From the NCBI RefSeq assembly GCF_008365275.1, contig NZ_CP043504.1:1798001-1862000 (forward strand): a stretch of DNA of 64,000 bases, in the 5' to 3' direction. Shown here one piece after another: positions 41,386 through 54,642 of the stretch. The translations under genes were made by a program, and so were the position numbers. Below the pieces are notes generated by a model, which was given only the letters and a program-made list of their open reading frames with translations, did not search any database and was not told where the DNA came from. Numbering within the stretch: position 1 is the first letter of the stretch; the number at the start of each line of letters is the position of its first letter. The DNA comes from Protaetiibacter larvae (GTDB lineage: Bacteria > Actinomycetota > Actinomycetes > Actinomycetales > Microbacteriaceae).

Positions 41386-42363
41386 CTATTCGTCGAAGTC
41401 GGGCGGAAGGTTGGCATCCGTTCCGGGGATGCCGAGGTCCGAGGCGTGCTTGTCGGCCATCGCGAGCAGTCGCCGGATGCGTCCGGCGACGGCGTCCTTC
41501 GTCATGGGCGGATCGGCGTAGTGGCCGAGCTCGTCGAGGCTCGCGTCGCGGTGGCCGAGGCGCAGCTCCCCCGCGTAGCGCAGGTGCTCGGGCACCTCGT
41601 CGCCGAGGATCTCGAGGGCGCGCTCGACGCGCGCGCAGGCGGCGACGGCGGCCTGCGCGGAGCGGCGGAGGTTCGCATCGTCGAAGTTCACCAGGCGGTT
41701 GGCGGTCGCCCGCACCTCGCGGCGCTGGCGCAGCTCCTCCCACGCGGTCACCGCCTGGACGGCGCCCATGAGCCGGAGCATGGCGGCGATCGCCTCGCCC
41801 TCGCGGATCACCACGCGGTGCACGCCGCGCACCTCACGCGCCTTCGCGGGGATCTTGAGGCGCCCGGCGGCCCCGACGAGGGCCATGGCCGCCTCGTTGC
41901 CGGGGCAGATCACCTCGAGCGCCGCGGAACGCCCCGGGTCGGTGAGGGTGCCGCGGGCCAGGAACGCCCCGCGCCAGATGGCTGCGAGATCCTCGCGGGA
42001 TCCCGTCGTGAGCCGGTTGGGGAGCCCGCGGATGGGGCGACGGCGGGCATCGAGCAGCCCGGTCTGCCGGGCCAGGGTCTCCCCGCCGTCGACGACGCGC
42101 ACGACGAAGCTCGTCGTCTTGTGCGGGCCGCTCGCGCCGATGACCTTGCCTTCGCTCCGCACGCCGTACAGCTCCGCGAGGTCCCGGCGCACCCGCTGTG
42201 CGACCGCCTGCGAGTCGAGCTCCGACTCGACCGCGATGCGCCCCGAGATGATGTGCAGACCACCGGAGAAGCGCAGCAGCGCCGCGAGCTCCGCGGCGCG
42301 CACGCTCGTCTTGCCGACCTCGACGGCGACGAGTTCGTCCTTGACGTCCGCCGTCAGTGCCAC
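41386..42363 (-). CDS. whiA: DNA-binding protein WhiA
   Basis: 325 aa. N-terminal LAGLIDADG-like fold that has lost nuclease residues ([20 protein letters not shown]) and C-terminal helix-turn-helix ([38 protein letters not shown]). Regulates sporulation in Streptomyces and division or chromosome functions elsewhere. Start [12 protein letters not shown] is typical. Confidence 0.96.
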   Translation of the reverse strand: MALTADVKDELVAVEVGKTSVRAAELAALLRFSGGLHIISGRIAVESELDSQAVAQRVRRDLAELYGVRSEGKVIGASGPHKTTSFVVRVVDGGETLARQTGLLDARRRPIRGLPNRLTTGSREDLAAIWRGAFLARGTLTDPGRSAALEVICPGNEAAMALVGAAGRLKIPAKAREVRGVHRVVIREGEAIAAMLRLMGAVQAVTAWEELRQRREVRATANRLVNFDDANLRRSAQAAVAACARVERALEILGDEVPEHLRYAGELRLGHRDASLDELGHYADPPMTKDAVAGRIRRLLAMADKHASDLGIPGTDANLPPDFDE

Positions 42364-42412
42364 GCGCTCATCCCTCGTCTTTCCTTGATGCTTGCCGGCG
42401 GCCGGTGATCGT

Positions 42413-43288
42413 TCACTCGCGCCCCAGGTCGCGATGCCGCACGGTGACGGAGACCCCGGGGAGCGCTCGGAGGCGACTCGCCATCTCTTCGGCGATCGCG
42501 ACGGAGCGATGCTTGCCGCCTGTACACCCTACGGCGATCGTAGCGTGACGCTTGTTCTCGCGTCGGTACCCTTCGGTGACCGCGGCCAGCGCCGCGACGT
42601 AGTGGGCGATGAACTCCTCCGCCCCCGGCTGCCCGAGCACATACGACCGCACGGCGTCGTCGAGGCCGCTCTGCGGGGCGAGCTCCGGCACCCAGTACGG
42701 GTTCGGCAGGAAGCGGATGTCGGCGACCATGTCGGCATCCGCGGGCAGGCCGTACTTGAAGCCGAAGCTCATGAGGGTGAGCCGCAGACTCGGTGCGGAG
42801 TCCTCGCCGAACAGCTCCCCGATCCGGGTCGCGAGCTGATGGATGTTGAGCTCGGAGGTGTCCAGCACGAGATCGCTGTGCTCCCGCAGCCCGGCCATCC
42901 GGGCGCGCTCCGCCAGGATGCCGTCGAGGAGCGTCCCGTCGCCCTGCAGCGGATGCGGTCGCCGCACCTGCTCGAACCGCCGCACGAGGGCGGCATCGGT
43001 CGCGTCGAGGAACACGACGCGCGCGCGATCCGATTCGCGCAGCTCGGCGACGAGCTCCTGCGCGTCGGCGAACATCCGCCCGCCGCGCACGTCGACGACC
43101 GCCGCGATGCGCGGGATCGCCTCACCCGTGTGCGCGCCGAGGTCGACGAGCGGGCGCAGCATCTGCGGAGGCAGGTTGTCGACCACGTACCAGCCGAGAT
43201 CCTCGAGGGCGTTCGCGACCGTCGAGCGGCCCGCCCCCGACATGCCGGTCACGATCAGCATCTCGCGCCCGTCGCTGCCCTCGGTCAT
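42413..43288 (-). CDS. rapZ: RNase adapter / nucleotide-binding protein RapZ
   Basis: 291 aa P-loop protein. Walker [16 protein letters not shown] carries Arg where classic P-loops have Lys, as in other actinobacterial homologues such as mycobacterial Rv1421. C-terminal domain [20 protein letters not shown]. In E. coli RapZ controls glucosamine-6-P synthesis through small RNAs; the actinobacterial role is less clear. ATG overlaps the uvrC stop (ATGA). The yvcK gene usually found between rapZ and whiA is absent here. Confidence 0.93.
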   Translation of the reverse strand: MTEGSDGREMLIVTGMSGAGRSTVANALEDLGWYVVDNLPPQMLRPLVDLGAHTGEAIPRIAAVVDVRGGRMFADAQELVAELRESDRARVVFLDATDAALVRRFEQVRRPHPLQGDGTLLDGILAERARMAGLREHSDLVLDTSELNIHQLATRIGELFGEDSAPSLRLTLMSFGFKYGLPADADMVADIRFLPNPYWVPELAPQSGLDDAVRSYVLGQPGAEEFIAHYVAALAAVTEGYRRENKRHATIAVGCTGGKHRSVAIAEEMASRLRALPGVSVTVRHRDLGRE

Positions 43289-45201
43289 GCCTCGTCTTCC
43301 TGTCGCCCGCCGCCCGCGGGGCTCGACGCCAGCCTAGCGACGATCGTCTCGGCGAGCTGGGGCCCGATGCCCTTCACCTCGGCGATGGCCTCGACGTCCG
43401 CCGCCCTCAGGCGCGCGACGGAACCGAAGTGCCGAAGCAGCTCCTTCGAACGCGTGGGACCGAGTCCGGGGATCTCGGAGAGCACGGTGCCGATGTCGGC
43501 GCGCCGCTTCTGGCGCTGGAAGGTGATCGCGAAGCGGTGAGCCTCGTCGCGGATGCGCTGCAGCAGGAACAGGGCCTCGCTCCCCCGCGGCAGGATGACG
43601 GGGAACTCGTCGTCGGGGAGCCAGACCTCCTCGAGGCGCTTCGCGATCCCGACGACCGGCAGATCGTGGATGCCGAGCTCCTCCAGGGTGCGCGCTGCCG
43701 CCTGCACCTGCGGTTGACCGCCGTCGACGATGATGAGCCCCGGACGGTAGGCGAAGCGCCGACGCGGGCGGGTGCCGTCGCCCTCGCCCTCCTCGGTGCG
43801 CTCGTCCTCGTCGAGCCGGGCCAGCCGGCGTCGCAGCACCTGGGCGAGCGACTCGGTGTCGTCGACCGTGCCGGCCACCGCGAACTTGCGGTACGCGCTC
43901 TTCTTCGGCAGCCCGTCCTCGAAGACCACCATCGACGCCACGACGTTCGTGCCGCCGAGGTGCGACACGTCGTAGCACTCCATCCGCAGCGGCGCCTCGT
44001 CGAGCCCGAGCGCATCCTGCAGCTCGGTGAGCGCCTGGGTGCGCGCCACGTAGTCGGCCGTGCGCCGGGTCTTGTAGAGCGCGAGGGCCTGCTTCGCGTT
44101 CAGGGTCGCCGTCTGCAGCACGGCCGCCTTGTCGCCCCGCTGAGCGGTCTTGAGCGAGACCTTGCCGCGCCCGCGGCGTTCGGCGAGCCAGAGCTCGAGC
44201 GCGGGTGCGTCGTCGGGGAGCACGGGCACCACGATCTCGCGCGGCGGCGGCTCGTTCTCGTAGGCGGTCTCGAGCACCGACTCCACGAGCTCGCCCGCAG
44301 CGATGTCGAGCTCCTTGTCGACGACCCAGCTGCGCACGCCGCGCACGCGGCCGCCGCGCACCACGAACTGCTGCACCGCCGCGGCGAGCTCGTCCTCCTC
44401 GATGCCGAACACGTCGACCTCCGTGTTCTCCGGGAGCACGACCGCGCTCTTCTCGAGCACGTTCTCGAGCGCCTGGATCCGATCGCGGATCTTCGCGGCC
44501 CGCTCGTACTCGAAGGCGTCGGAGGCGTCCTTCATCTCGCGTTGCAGGAGGGTGATGACGCGCCGGTCGTGGCTCGCCATGAAGGCGACGAACTGCTCGA
44601 CGATCTCGCGGTGCTCCTCGATCGTCACCTTGTGCGAGCACGGTCCGCCGCAGCGCCCGATCTGCCCCGGGAAGCACGAGCGGCCCGTCTGCATGGCCCG
44701 CCTGTAGCTCGAGTCCGAGCAGGTGCGGATCGGGAAGGCCTTGATCATCAGGTCGATCGTCTCGCGCACGGCCCACACCTTCGGATACGGACCGAAGTAG
44801 CGCGCTCCCGGGATGCGGCGGTTGCGCGACACCATGACGCGCGGCGCCTCGTCACCCAGCGTCACGACGAGGTACGGGTAGGTCTTGTCGTCGCGGAACT
44901 TGACGTTGTAGGGCGGCGCGAACTCCTTGATCCAGGTGTATTCCAGCTGCAGCGCCTCGACGTCCGAGCCGACGACGGTCCACTCCACCTTGGATGCCGC
45001 GAGCACCATATGACGCGTGCGCTCGTGCAGGCTCCGGAGCGGCTGGAAGTAGTTGGCGAGCCGTTGGCGCAGGTTGACGGCCTTGCCGACGTAGAGGATG
45101 CGGCCAGAGGCATCCGAGAAGCGGTAGACACCGGGTGCCGCCGGGATCTCGCCCGCCTTCGGTCGCCACGGCAGCACGTCCGCCCGCGGGGACGGCGTCA
45201 T
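43285..45201 (-). CDS. uvrC: UvrABC system protein C
   Basis: Dual-incision nuclease of nucleotide excision repair, 638 aa. GIY-YIG domain at the N-terminus ([20 protein letters not shown]), a Cys-rich [11 protein letters not shown] site, UVR helix near residues 203-238, RNase-H-like domain ([35 protein letters not shown]) and C-terminal HhH2 repeats ([17 protein letters not shown]). Four bases after uvrA. Confidence 0.97.
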   Translation of the reverse strand: MTPSPRADVLPWRPKAGEIPAAPGVYRFSDASGRILYVGKAVNLRQRLANYFQPLRSLHERTRHMVLAASKVEWTVVGSDVEALQLEYTWIKEFAPPYNVKFRDDKTYPYLVVTLGDEAPRVMVSRNRRIPGARYFGPYPKVWAVRETIDLMIKAFPIRTCSDSSYRRAMQTGRSCFPGQIGRCGGPCSHKVTIEEHREIVEQFVAFMASHDRRVITLLQREMKDASDAFEYERAAKIRDRIQALENVLEKSAVVLPENTEVDVFGIEEDELAAAVQQFVVRGGRVRGVRSWVVDKELDIAAGELVESVLETAYENEPPPREIVVPVLPDDAPALELWLAERRGRGKVSLKTAQRGDKAAVLQTATLNAKQALALYKTRRTADYVARTQALTELQDALGLDEAPLRMECYDVSHLGGTNVVASMVVFEDGLPKKSAYRKFAVAGTVDDTESLAQVLRRRLARLDEDERTEEGEGDGTRPRRRFAYRPGLIIVDGGQPQVQAAARTLEELGIHDLPVVGIAKRLEEVWLPDDEFPVILPRGSEALFLLQRIRDEAHRFAITFQRQKRRADIGTVLSEIPGLGPTRSKELLRHFGSVARLRAADVEAIAEVKGIGPQLAETIVARLASSPAGGGRQEDEA

Positions 45202-45205
45202 CTGC

Positions 45206-48109
<2,904 letters not shown>

Positions 48110-48116
48110 TGAACCC

Positions 48117-48122
48117 ATTCTA
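48117..48122 (-). promoter_or_regulatory. leaderless -10 (TAGAAT) of uvrA
   Basis: Seven bases before the GTG at 48109; the alternative ATG at 48118 lies partly within the hexamer, so this site decides the start. No LexA-type box recognised. Confidence 0.55.
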
Positions 48123-48152
48123 CGGACGGCGTCCGACATCCGGCTGGCTGTG

Positions 48153-48587
48153 TCAGCCGGGCAGCCGCACCGAGCCGTCGGCCTCGAGCTCCCACCCGGG
48201 GTTGTGGGCCACCTCCCAGGGGTGGCCATCGGGGTCGACGAAGACACCCGAGTAGCCGCCCCAGACGGTGGCGGCACCGGGGCGCCCGATCCGAGCGCCC
48301 GCGGCCTCCGCCTGCGCGAGCACGGCGTCGACGAGCGCGGGACTCTCGACGTTGTGGGCGAGCGTCACGCCGCCCCAGCCGCCGCCGTCGGCGACCGCGG
48401 AGTCCTCCGCGAGCTTCCCCCGATCCCAGAGCGCGACGACCATACCGCCCGCCGGGAAGAAGGCGACCTCCCCGGGGAGCGACTGCGCGGCATTCTCCCG
48501 CCAGCCGAGCGCCCGGTAGAAGGCGAGCGCTCGGGCGAGGTCGTGCACCCCGAGGGTCACGAGGCTGAGACGTTGTTCCATCGTCAT
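48153..48587 (-). CDS. VOC family protein (glyoxalase/bleomycin-resistance fold)
   Basis: 144 aa, two beta-alpha-beta-beta-beta modules: [20 protein letters not shown] at the start and [20 protein letters not shown] at the end, with a possible metal-binding His and Glu. Function unassigned. The start overlaps the uvrB stop (ATGA), so it is expressed with uvrB; a second ATG six bases in is possible. Confidence 0.88.
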   Translation of the reverse strand: MTMEQRLSLVTLGVHDLARALAFYRALGWRENAAQSLPGEVAFFPAGGMVVALWDRGKLAEDSAVADGGGWGGVTLAHNVESPALVDAVLAQAEAAGARIGRPGAATVWGGYSGVFVDPDGHPWEVAHNPGWELEADGSVRLPG

Positions 48588-50662
48588 TTCACGTGCCCGG
48601 CGGCGACCATGCTGCGGAGCTCCTTCTTGAGATCGGAGAGCTCGTCGCGCAGTCGCGCCGCGAGCTCGAACTTGAGCTCGCCCGCGGCCTGCAGCATCTG
48701 CTCGTTGAGGTCGGAGATGAGGGATTCGAGCTCGGCGGCCCCCGAGGCCCCGACACCTTCGCGCCGCAGCTTCGGGGTGGGCGAGGTCCGCTTCGAGCCG
48801 TCGCCTCCCGTGCGCCCGGCGAGCAGCTTGGCCGTGTCGGCCTCCTCGCGGGCGAGCACCTCCGTGATGTCGGCGATGCGCTTGCGCAGCGGTTGCGGAT
48901 CGATCCCGTGCTCGACGTTGTAGGCCACCTGCTTCTCGCGGCGACGGTCGGTCTCCTCGATGGCGAACCTCATCGAGTCGGTGAGGTTGTCGGCGTACAT
49001 GTGCACCTCGCCCGAGACGTTGCGGGCCGCGCGGCCGATCGTCTGGATGAGCGAGGTCGAGGAGCGCAGGAAGCCCTCCTTGTCGGCGTCGAGGATCGCC
49101 ACGAGCGACACCTCGGGCAGGTCGAGGCCCTCACGCAGCAGGTTGATCCCAACGAGCACGTCGTAGACGCCCGCACGCAGCTCGGTGAGTAGCTCGACGC
49201 GGCGGAGGGTGTCGACATCGGCGTGCAGGTAGCGCACCCGCACGCCCGCCTCGGTGAGATAGTCGGTGAGCTCCTCGGCCATCTTCTTGGTGAGGGTCGT
49301 GACGAGCACGCGCTCGTCGCGCTCGGCGCGGATGCGGATCTCCTCGAGCAGGTCGTCGATCTGGCCCTTGCTGGGCTTCACCACGATCTGCGGGTCGACG
49401 AGCCCGGTGGGGCGGATGATCTGCTCGACGACGCCGTCGCTCATCCCCAGCTCGTACTTGCCCGGGGTCGCCGAGAGGTACACCTTCTGCCCGACGCGGT
49501 CCAGGAACTCCTCCCAGCGCAGCGGACGGTTGTCGAGCGCGCTCGGGAGCCGGAAGCCGTGCTCCACGAGGGTGCGCTTGCGGCTCGCGTCGCCCTCGTA
49601 CATCGCGCCGATCTGCGGCACCGTCACATGCGACTCGTCGATCACCACGAGGAAGTCGTCGGGGAAGTAGTCGAGCAGGGTGTTGGGCGGCTCGCCCGGC
49701 GCCCGGCCGTCGATATGCCGCGAGTAGTTCTCGATGCCGTTGCAGAAGCCGATCTGCTCCATCATCTCGAGATCGAAGCCCGTGCGCATCCGGAGGCGCT
49801 GCGCCTCGAGCAGCTTGCCCTGCTTCTCGAGCTCGGGCAGCCGCTCCGCGAGCTCCTCCTTGATGGTGCGGATGGCGCGGTGCATCGCCTCGGGGCTCGC
49901 CGCATAGTGCGTCGCCGGGAAGATGGAGATCGAGTCCATGGTGCGGATCACGTTGCCGGTGAGCGGGTGCAGCGCGTAGAGCGCCTCGATCACGTCGCCG
50001 AACATCTCGATGCGGATCGCGAGCTCCTCGTAGACGGGGATGATCTCGATCGTGTCGCCGCGCACCCGGAACTTGCCGCGCGAGAAGTCCACGTCGTTGC
50101 GCTCGTACTGCATGTCGATGAAGCGCCGGATGAGGCGCTCACGCGGGATGCGCTCCCCCACCTGCAGCGCGACCGTCGCGCCCAGATACTCCTCGGCGGC
50201 GCCGAGACCGTAGATGCACGACACCGTCGAGACCACCACGACGTCGCGCCGGCTCAGCAGCGCGTTGGTGGTCGAGTACCGCAACCTCTCGACCTCGGCG
50301 TTGACCGAGCTGTCCTTCTCGATGAAGGTGTCGGTCTGCGGCACGTACGCCTCGGGCTGGTAGTAGTCGTAGTAGCTCACGAAGTACTCGACGGCGTTGT
50401 TCGGCATGAGCTCGCGGAACTCGTTGGCCAGCTGGGCGGCGAGCGTCTTGTTGTGGGCGAGCACGAGCGTGGGGCGCTGCACCTGCTCGATGAGCCAGGC
50501 CGTGGTGGCCGACTTGCCGGTACCCGTGGCACCGAGCAGCACGATGTCGGACTCGCCGGCCTGCACGCGATGCGCGAGCTCGGCGATCGCCGCCGGCTGG
50601 TCGCCGCTCGGCGTGTACTCGCTCACCACCTCGAAGGGGCGGACCGACCGCGTGGGCTCCAT
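48584..50662 (-). CDS. uvrB: excinuclease ABC subunit B
   Basis: 692 aa helicase-like damage verifier. Walker [20 protein letters not shown], beta-hairpin [21 protein letters not shown]-region, [12 protein letters not shown], motif [13 protein letters not shown] and C-terminal UVR domain ([20 protein letters not shown]). TAGGCT is six bases before the ATG and begins with the coaE stop codon. Confidence 0.98.
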   Translation of the reverse strand: MEPTRSVRPFEVVSEYTPSGDQPAAIAELAHRVQAGESDIVLLGATGTGKSATTAWLIEQVQRPTLVLAHNKTLAAQLANEFRELMPNNAVEYFVSYYDYYQPEAYVPQTDTFIEKDSSVNAEVERLRYSTTNALLSRRDVVVVSTVSCIYGLGAAEEYLGATVALQVGERIPRERLIRRFIDMQYERNDVDFSRGKFRVRGDTIEIIPVYEELAIRIEMFGDVIEALYALHPLTGNVIRTMDSISIFPATHYAASPEAMHRAIRTIKEELAERLPELEKQGKLLEAQRLRMRTGFDLEMMEQIGFCNGIENYSRHIDGRAPGEPPNTLLDYFPDDFLVVIDESHVTVPQIGAMYEGDASRKRTLVEHGFRLPSALDNRPLRWEEFLDRVGQKVYLSATPGKYELGMSDGVVEQIIRPTGLVDPQIVVKPSKGQIDDLLEEIRIRAERDERVLVTTLTKKMAEELTDYLTEAGVRVRYLHADVDTLRRVELLTELRAGVYDVLVGINLLREGLDLPEVSLVAILDADKEGFLRSSTSLIQTIGRAARNVSGEVHMYADNLTDSMRFAIEETDRRREKQVAYNVEHGIDPQPLRKRIADITEVLAREEADTAKLLAGRTGGDGSKRTSPTPKLRREGVGASGAAELESLISDLNEQMLQAAGELKFELAARLRDELSDLKKELRSMVAAGHVK

Positions 50663-50668
50663 GCCTCC

Positions 50669-50674
50669 AGCCTA
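50669..50674 (-). promoter_or_regulatory. leaderless -10 (TAGGCT) of uvrB, sharing the coaE stop
   Basis: TAG of the hexamer is the coaE stop codon; six bases to the ATG at 50662. Confidence 0.5.
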
Positions 50675-51289
50675 GGCAGCGCCCCCGACACCGCGCAGGG
50701 TGGGCCACAGTGCGTCCACCTGCGCGATGGTGTGCTCGAGCGAGCCGTTCGCGTCGATGATGTCGTCGGCGATCGCGAGGCGCGCTGCCTCGGGGGCTTG
50801 CGCGGCGATCCGGCGTCGGGCCTCCGCCTCGTCCATTCCGCGCAGCCCCACCAGTCGGCGGAGGCGGGTCTCCTCATCGGCGGAGACCACGACCACCCGC
50901 TCGAACTCGTCCGCGCGTCCGCGTCCCTGCTCGTCGATCAGCAGGGGGACGTCGTAGACCACCACGGCATCCGGATCGTCGGCCAGCGCCGCCGCGAACA
51001 GCGCGCGCGAGCGCTCGCCCACGGCGGGATGCGTGATGGCGTTGAGCCGCAGTCGGGCGCCCTCGTCGCCGAACACGATCGCCCCGAGCGCCGCGCGGTC
51101 GAGGGTGCCGTCGGCCGCGATCACGCCGGGCCCGAACGCCTCGGCGATGCGGGCGAGTGCGGGGGTGCCGGGCTCGACGACCTCGCGCGCCACCCGGTCC
51201 GCATCCACGACGATCGCCCCGAGTTCGGCGAGCCGTCGCGCGACGGTCGACTTGCCGGAGGCGATGCCTCCCGTGAGCGCCACGAGCAT
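50672..51289 (-). CDS. coaE: dephospho-CoA kinase
   Basis: Last step of coenzyme A synthesis, 205 aa. P-loop LTGGIASGKSTVARRLAELG, VVDADRVAREVVEPG, VVVYDVPLLIDEQG. Shorter than the fused CoaE-GrpB form of some actinobacteria. Start chosen at the ATG before LVALTGG; CACGAT lies six bases upstream. Confidence 0.95.
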   Translation of the reverse strand: MLVALTGGIASGKSTVARRLAELGAIVVDADRVAREVVEPGTPALARIAEAFGPGVIAADGTLDRAALGAIVFGDEGARLRLNAITHPAVGERSRALFAAALADDPDAVVVYDVPLLIDEQGRGRADEFERVVVVSADEETRLRRLVGLRGMDEAEARRRIAAQAPEAARLAIADDIIDANGSLEHTIAQVDALWPTLRGVGGAA

Positions 51290-51295
51290 CCCCCC

Positions 51296-51301
51296 ATCGT
51301 G
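51296..51301 (-). promoter_or_regulatory. putative leaderless -10 (CACGAT) of coaE
   Basis: Six bases before the ATG at 51289; the spacer is all G, so a ribosome binding role is an alternative. Confidence 0.3.
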
Positions 51302-51311
51302 GCACGGCGCC

Positions 51312-51389
51312 GTGCACAACGCTGTAGCGAGAGGTAGCGCGCGGCAGTGATTCCTGGCGCCCACGGCCCAGCGCTACAGCGTTGTGCAC
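51312..51389. repeat. long inverted repeat between divergent coaE and DUF4126 genes
   Basis: Perfect 18-base arms 51312-51329 and 51372-51389 with a 42-base loop. Because the genes diverge, it is not a terminator of either; it sits between the two promoters. Confidence 0.85.
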
Positions 51390-51397
51390 CCGCCCCC

Positions 51398-51403
51398 TAG
51401 CAT
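51398..51403 (+). promoter_or_regulatory. leaderless -10 (TAGCAT) of the DUF4126 gene
   Basis: Six bases before the GTG at 51410. Confidence 0.5.
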
Positions 51404-51409
51404 GGCGGT

Positions 51410-52012
51410 GTGCTCGAGTTGCTCACCGGTGCGGGGCTCGCGGCCGCTGCGGGACTCAACGCCTACATCCCGTTGCTCGCGATGGGGCTCGCCGCGCGGT
51501 TCGACTGGATCGGGCTGCCCTCCGGCTGGACCTGGCTCGAGAACGAGTGGGTGCTCGTGATCCTCGGCGTACTGTTCGTCATCGAGGTCGTGGCCGACAA
51601 GATCCCCGCGGTGGACTCGGTGAACGACTGGATCCAGACAATCGTGCGGCCGGCATCCGGCGGCATCGTCTTCGCGGGCGGGATCGGCACCGAGACGGTC
51701 GCCGTGAGCGACCCGGAGAGCTTCTTCTCCTCGGGGGCGTGGATCCCCGTGGCGATCGGGATCGCGCTCGCCCTCCTCGTGCACCTCGGCAAGATGGCGG
51801 TGCGCCCGCTGGCCAACGTCGCGACGGCGGGGTTGGCCGCACCCGTCCTCAGCACCGCCGAGGACGGCGCGAGCCTCGGGCTCGTGGCACTCGCCCTCCT
51901 CGCGCCGCTGCTCGTGCTCGCGGGATTCACGCTCCTCGTCGTCGGTTTCGTGCTGCTGCTGCGTTCGGCGCGGCGCCGCCGGCGCGAGCGCGCGGCGGCA
52001 TCCGCGGCCTGA
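51410..52012 (+). CDS. DUF4126 domain membrane protein
   Basis: 200 aa, about five or six hydrophobic segments. LLTGAGLAAAAGLNAYIPLL at the start, VVADKIPAVDSVNDWIQTIVRP (the most family-like stretch) and a basic tail RSARRRRRERAA. Function unknown. GTG start; rho-independent hairpin downstream. Confidence 0.87.
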   Translation: MLELLTGAGLAAAAGLNAYIPLLAMGLAARFDWIGLPSGWTWLENEWVLVILGVLFVIEVVADKIPAVDSVNDWIQTIVRPASGGIVFAGGIGTETVAVSDPESFFSSGAWIPVAIGIALALLVHLGKMAVRPLANVATAGLAAPVLSTAEDGASLGLVALALLAPLLVLAGFTLLVVGFVLLLRSARRRRRERAAASAA

Positions 52013-52016
52013 GACG

Positions 52017-52052
52017 CCGGATGGCCGGCCCCCGAGGGGACCGGCCATCCGG
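52017..52052. terminator. bidirectional hairpin between DUF4126 and rpsA
   Basis: Perfect 12-bp stem (52017-52028 with 52041-52052) extendable by CCCC/GGGG inside the loop, between convergent stops. Confidence 0.8.
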
Positions 52053-52079
52053 ATGAACGCGCTGCCGGGCAGCGGGCGC

Positions 52080-53540
52080 TCAGGAGTTGCTGCTGAGCTT
52101 CTCGCGCAGTGCGGCGAGCGACTCGTCGTCGGCGAGGGTGCCGACCGAGGTGCTCTCCGAGGAGAACGAGTTGCCGGCGGGACGCGCCTCGAAGCTCTCC
52201 TCGACCTCGGCGGCCGCGAGGATCTGCTTCTTGTGCGACTCCCAACGGGCCTGGGCGGAGGCGTACTCCTGCTCCCAGGCGTCGCGCTGAGCCTCGAAGC
52301 CCTCGAGCCACTCGCCCGAGGTCGGGTCGAAGCCCTCCGGGTACTTGTAGTTGCCCTGCTCGTCGTACTCGGTCACCATGCCGTAGAGGGCGGCGAGGCC
52401 CGAGTCGAACTCGGTGCCGTGCGGGTCGATGCCCTCGTTGGCCTGCTTGAGGCTCAGCGAGATGCGGCGACGCTCGAGGTCGATGTCGATGACCTTGACG
52501 AACACCTCGTCGCCGACCGACACGACCTGCTCGGCGAGCTCGACGTGCTTGCCCGACAGCTCCGAGATGTGCACGAGGCCCTCGATGCCGTCCGCCACGC
52601 GCACGAAGGCGCCGAACGGGACGAGCTTGGTGACCTTGCCCGGTGCGATCTGGCCGATCGCGTGGGTGCGGGCGAAGACCTGCCACGGGTCCTCCTGGGT
52701 CGCCTTGAGCGAGAGCGACACGCGCTCGCGGTCGAGGTCGACCTCGAGGATCTCGACGGTGACCTCCTGGCCCACCTCGACGACCTCGGAGGCGTGCTCG
52801 ATGTGCTTCCACGAGAGCTCGGAGACGTGCACGAGGCCGTCCACGCCGCCCAGGTCGACGAAGGCGCCGAAGTTGACGATCGAGGACACGACGCCCTTGC
52901 GGACCTGGCCCTTCTGGAGGTTGTTGAGGAAGGTCGAGCGCGACTCCGACTGGGTCTGCTCGAGCAGCGCGCGGCGGCTCAGCACGACGTTGTTGCGGTT
53001 CTTGTCGAGCTCGAGGATCTTGGCCTCGATCTCCTGGCCCAGGTACGGGGTGAGGTCGCGGACGCGGCGCAGCTCGATGAGCGAGGCCGGCAGGAAGCCG
53101 CGGAGGCCGATGTCGACGATGAGGCCGCCCTTGACGACCTCGATGACCGAGCCGGTCACCACGCCGTCGGCGTCCTTGATCTTCTCCACGTCGCCCCAGG
53201 CGCGCTCGTACTGGGCGCGCTTCTTGGACAGGATGAGGCGACCCTCCTTGTCCTCCTTCTGGAGGACGAGCGCCTCGACGCTGTCGCCGACCGAGACGAC
53301 CTCGGTGGGGTCCACGTCGTGCTTGATGGAGAGCTCGCGCGAGGGGATGACACCCTCGGTCTTGTAACCGACGTCGAGGAGGACCTCGTCGCGGTCGATC
53401 TTGACGACGGTGCCCTCGATGAGGTCTCCGTCGTTGAAGAACTTGAGGGTCTTCTCGACCGCGGCCAGGAAGTCTTCAGCAGATCCGATGTCGTTGATGG
53501 CGACCTGCTTGGTGGCCGAGGCGGTCGTTGCGGTAGTCAT
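52080..53540 (-). CDS. rpsA: 30S ribosomal protein S1
   Basis: 486 aa RNA-binding protein with four S1 domains (about 36-105, 122-191, 208-276 and 293-362), e.g. [40 protein letters not shown] and [19 protein letters not shown]. The C-terminal 120 residues are not S1-like and are acidic. The ATG has CCGGAG about 10 bases upstream. The leader contains a direct repeat and follows an upstream hairpin. Confidence 0.97.
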   Translation of the reverse strand: MTTATTASATKQVAINDIGSAEDFLAAVEKTLKFFNDGDLIEGTVVKIDRDEVLLDVGYKTEGVIPSRELSIKHDVDPTEVVSVGDSVEALVLQKEDKEGRLILSKKRAQYERAWGDVEKIKDADGVVTGSVIEVVKGGLIVDIGLRGFLPASLIELRRVRDLTPYLGQEIEAKILELDKNRNNVVLSRRALLEQTQSESRSTFLNNLQKGQVRKGVVSSIVNFGAFVDLGGVDGLVHVSELSWKHIEHASEVVEVGQEVTVEILEVDLDRERVSLSLKATQEDPWQVFARTHAIGQIAPGKVTKLVPFGAFVRVADGIEGLVHISELSGKHVELAEQVVSVGDEVFVKVIDIDLERRRISLSLKQANEGIDPHGTEFDSGLAALYGMVTEYDEQGNYKYPEGFDPTSGEWLEGFEAQRDAWEQEYASAQARWESHKKQILAAAEVEESFEARPAGNSFSSESTSVGTLADDESLAALREKLSSNS

Positions 53541-53553
53541 GTAGTAGTTGCTC

Positions 53554-53622
53554 CGGATAGGGACATGCTCGAGCCCGAAGAGAGATGGTTCTGGGGTTCT
53601 CCGCGGGCATGCGGATAGGGAC
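53554..53622. repeat. direct repeat in the rpsA leader
   Basis: CGGATAGGGAC occurs at 53554-53564 and 53612-53622, 58 bases apart. The inner copy contains the rpsA ribosome binding site region on the minus strand. Confidence 0.6.
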
Positions 53623-53638
53623 GTTGCGCAAGGCAACG
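53622..53638 (-). terminator. small hairpin after the epimerase gene
   Basis: 6-bp stem CGTTGC/GCAACG with 5-base loop, three bases past the stop at 53641. Confidence 0.4.
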
Positions 53639-53640
53639 CT

Positions 53641-54642
53641 CTAGACTACCGCACTCCCCTGACGCGTGCGACGCCGTGTGTCGACGACGGCCCGGATCGC
53701 GGGCTCCAGCTCCGGGTGGCGGAAGGTGTAGCCGGCGTCGAGCAGTCGCTGCGGATGCACCCAGCGGCTCTTGAGCAGCAGCTCCGTCTCGGTGCGGATG
53801 AGCCACGCGCCGAGCTCGAGCACGGGACGCGGGGCAGGCACGCCGAACGGCATCCCGAGCGCGCGGCGGATGGTGCGCATGAGCTCCGCGTTGGTGACCG
53901 GGTGCGGCGTGCCGAGGTTGATCGGCCCCGAGAGCCGCGGGTCGGCCTCCACCGCGTCGACGACGCCGACAACGTCGTCGAGGTGCACCCAGCTGAACCA
54001 CTGCCGCCCGAAGGGGAAGCCGCCGTAGCGGTAGGCCGTGCCCGCGGCGCGGCGCGCGCGACCCGCGGGCCACGGCATGTCCCACTGGGCGCCCCCGAGG
54101 CCCCAGCGGGCGAGGTTCAGCATGGGCACGAGGGCGCCGCCATCCCCGAGCACGATCGTCGTGCGGAGCGCCGCCCGACGCACGCCGGGCAGCTCCGGCT
54201 CGAAGAAGGCCTGCTCCCAGGCGCGGACGACCCCCACCGAGAAACCGGTGCCGTCGCTCGGCGAGTCCTCGGTGCTCGGGGCGGCATGACCGGCGCCGTA
54301 GAGGGTGGCGGAGGAGGCGTTGATCCAGACCGGGGGCGGCGCGGATGCGGTCGCGATCGCACGCGCGAGGGCGCCCGTCGTGCGCAGGCGCGAGTCGAGG
54401 ATCTCGGCGCGGTGCACGGCGTCGTAGCGGCAGTTCACGCTGCGACCGGCGAAGTTGACGAGCAGAGCCGCGCCGTCGAGCGCGCGTCGGATGCCGTCCG
54501 CGTCGTCCCACGCGAGCTCCCCAGCACGGCGTCCGACAGTGGTGACCGGGCGCCCCTGCGCGCGCCAGTGGGCGACGACCGCGGCCCCCATGAATCCGGA
54601 GGCGCCCGCGATGACGACCGGGCGGGGCGGGACGTCGGTCAC
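53641..54642 (-). CDS. TIGR01777 family NAD(P)-binding epimerase-like protein (DUF1731)
   Basis: 333 aa. Rossmann motif [41 protein letters not shown] and the C-terminal DUF1731 part [19 protein letters not shown]. Relatives are called SulA/YfcH; substrate unknown. GTG start overlaps the DUF885 stop (GTGA), so the pair forms an operon. Confidence 0.88.
   Translation of the reverse strand: MTDVPPRPVVIAGASGFMGAAVVAHWRAQGRPVTTVGRRAGELAWDDADGIRRALDGAALLVNFAGRSVNCRYDAVHRAEILDSRLRTTGALARAIATASAPPPVWINASSATLYGAGHAAPSTEDSPSDGTGFSVGVVRAWEQAFFEPELPGVRRAALRTTIVLGDGGALVPMLNLARWGLGGAQWDMPWPAGRARRAAGTAYRYGGFPFGRQWFSWVHLDDVVGVVDAVEADPRLSGPINLGTPHPVTNAELMRTIRRALGMPFGVPAPRPVLELGAWLIRTETELLLKSRWVHPQRLLDAGYTFRHPELEPAIRAVVDTRRRTRQGSAVV

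Noticed and set aside
41386-42363. Homing endonuclease
   Set aside because: LAGLIDADG-like fold belongs to WhiA, which lacks nuclease residues and has the C-terminal HTH.
48116-48118. ATG as the uvrA start
   Set aside because: It overlaps the TAGAAT hexamer; the GTG nine bases later has the spacing seen at other leaderless genes and fits the usual N-terminus.
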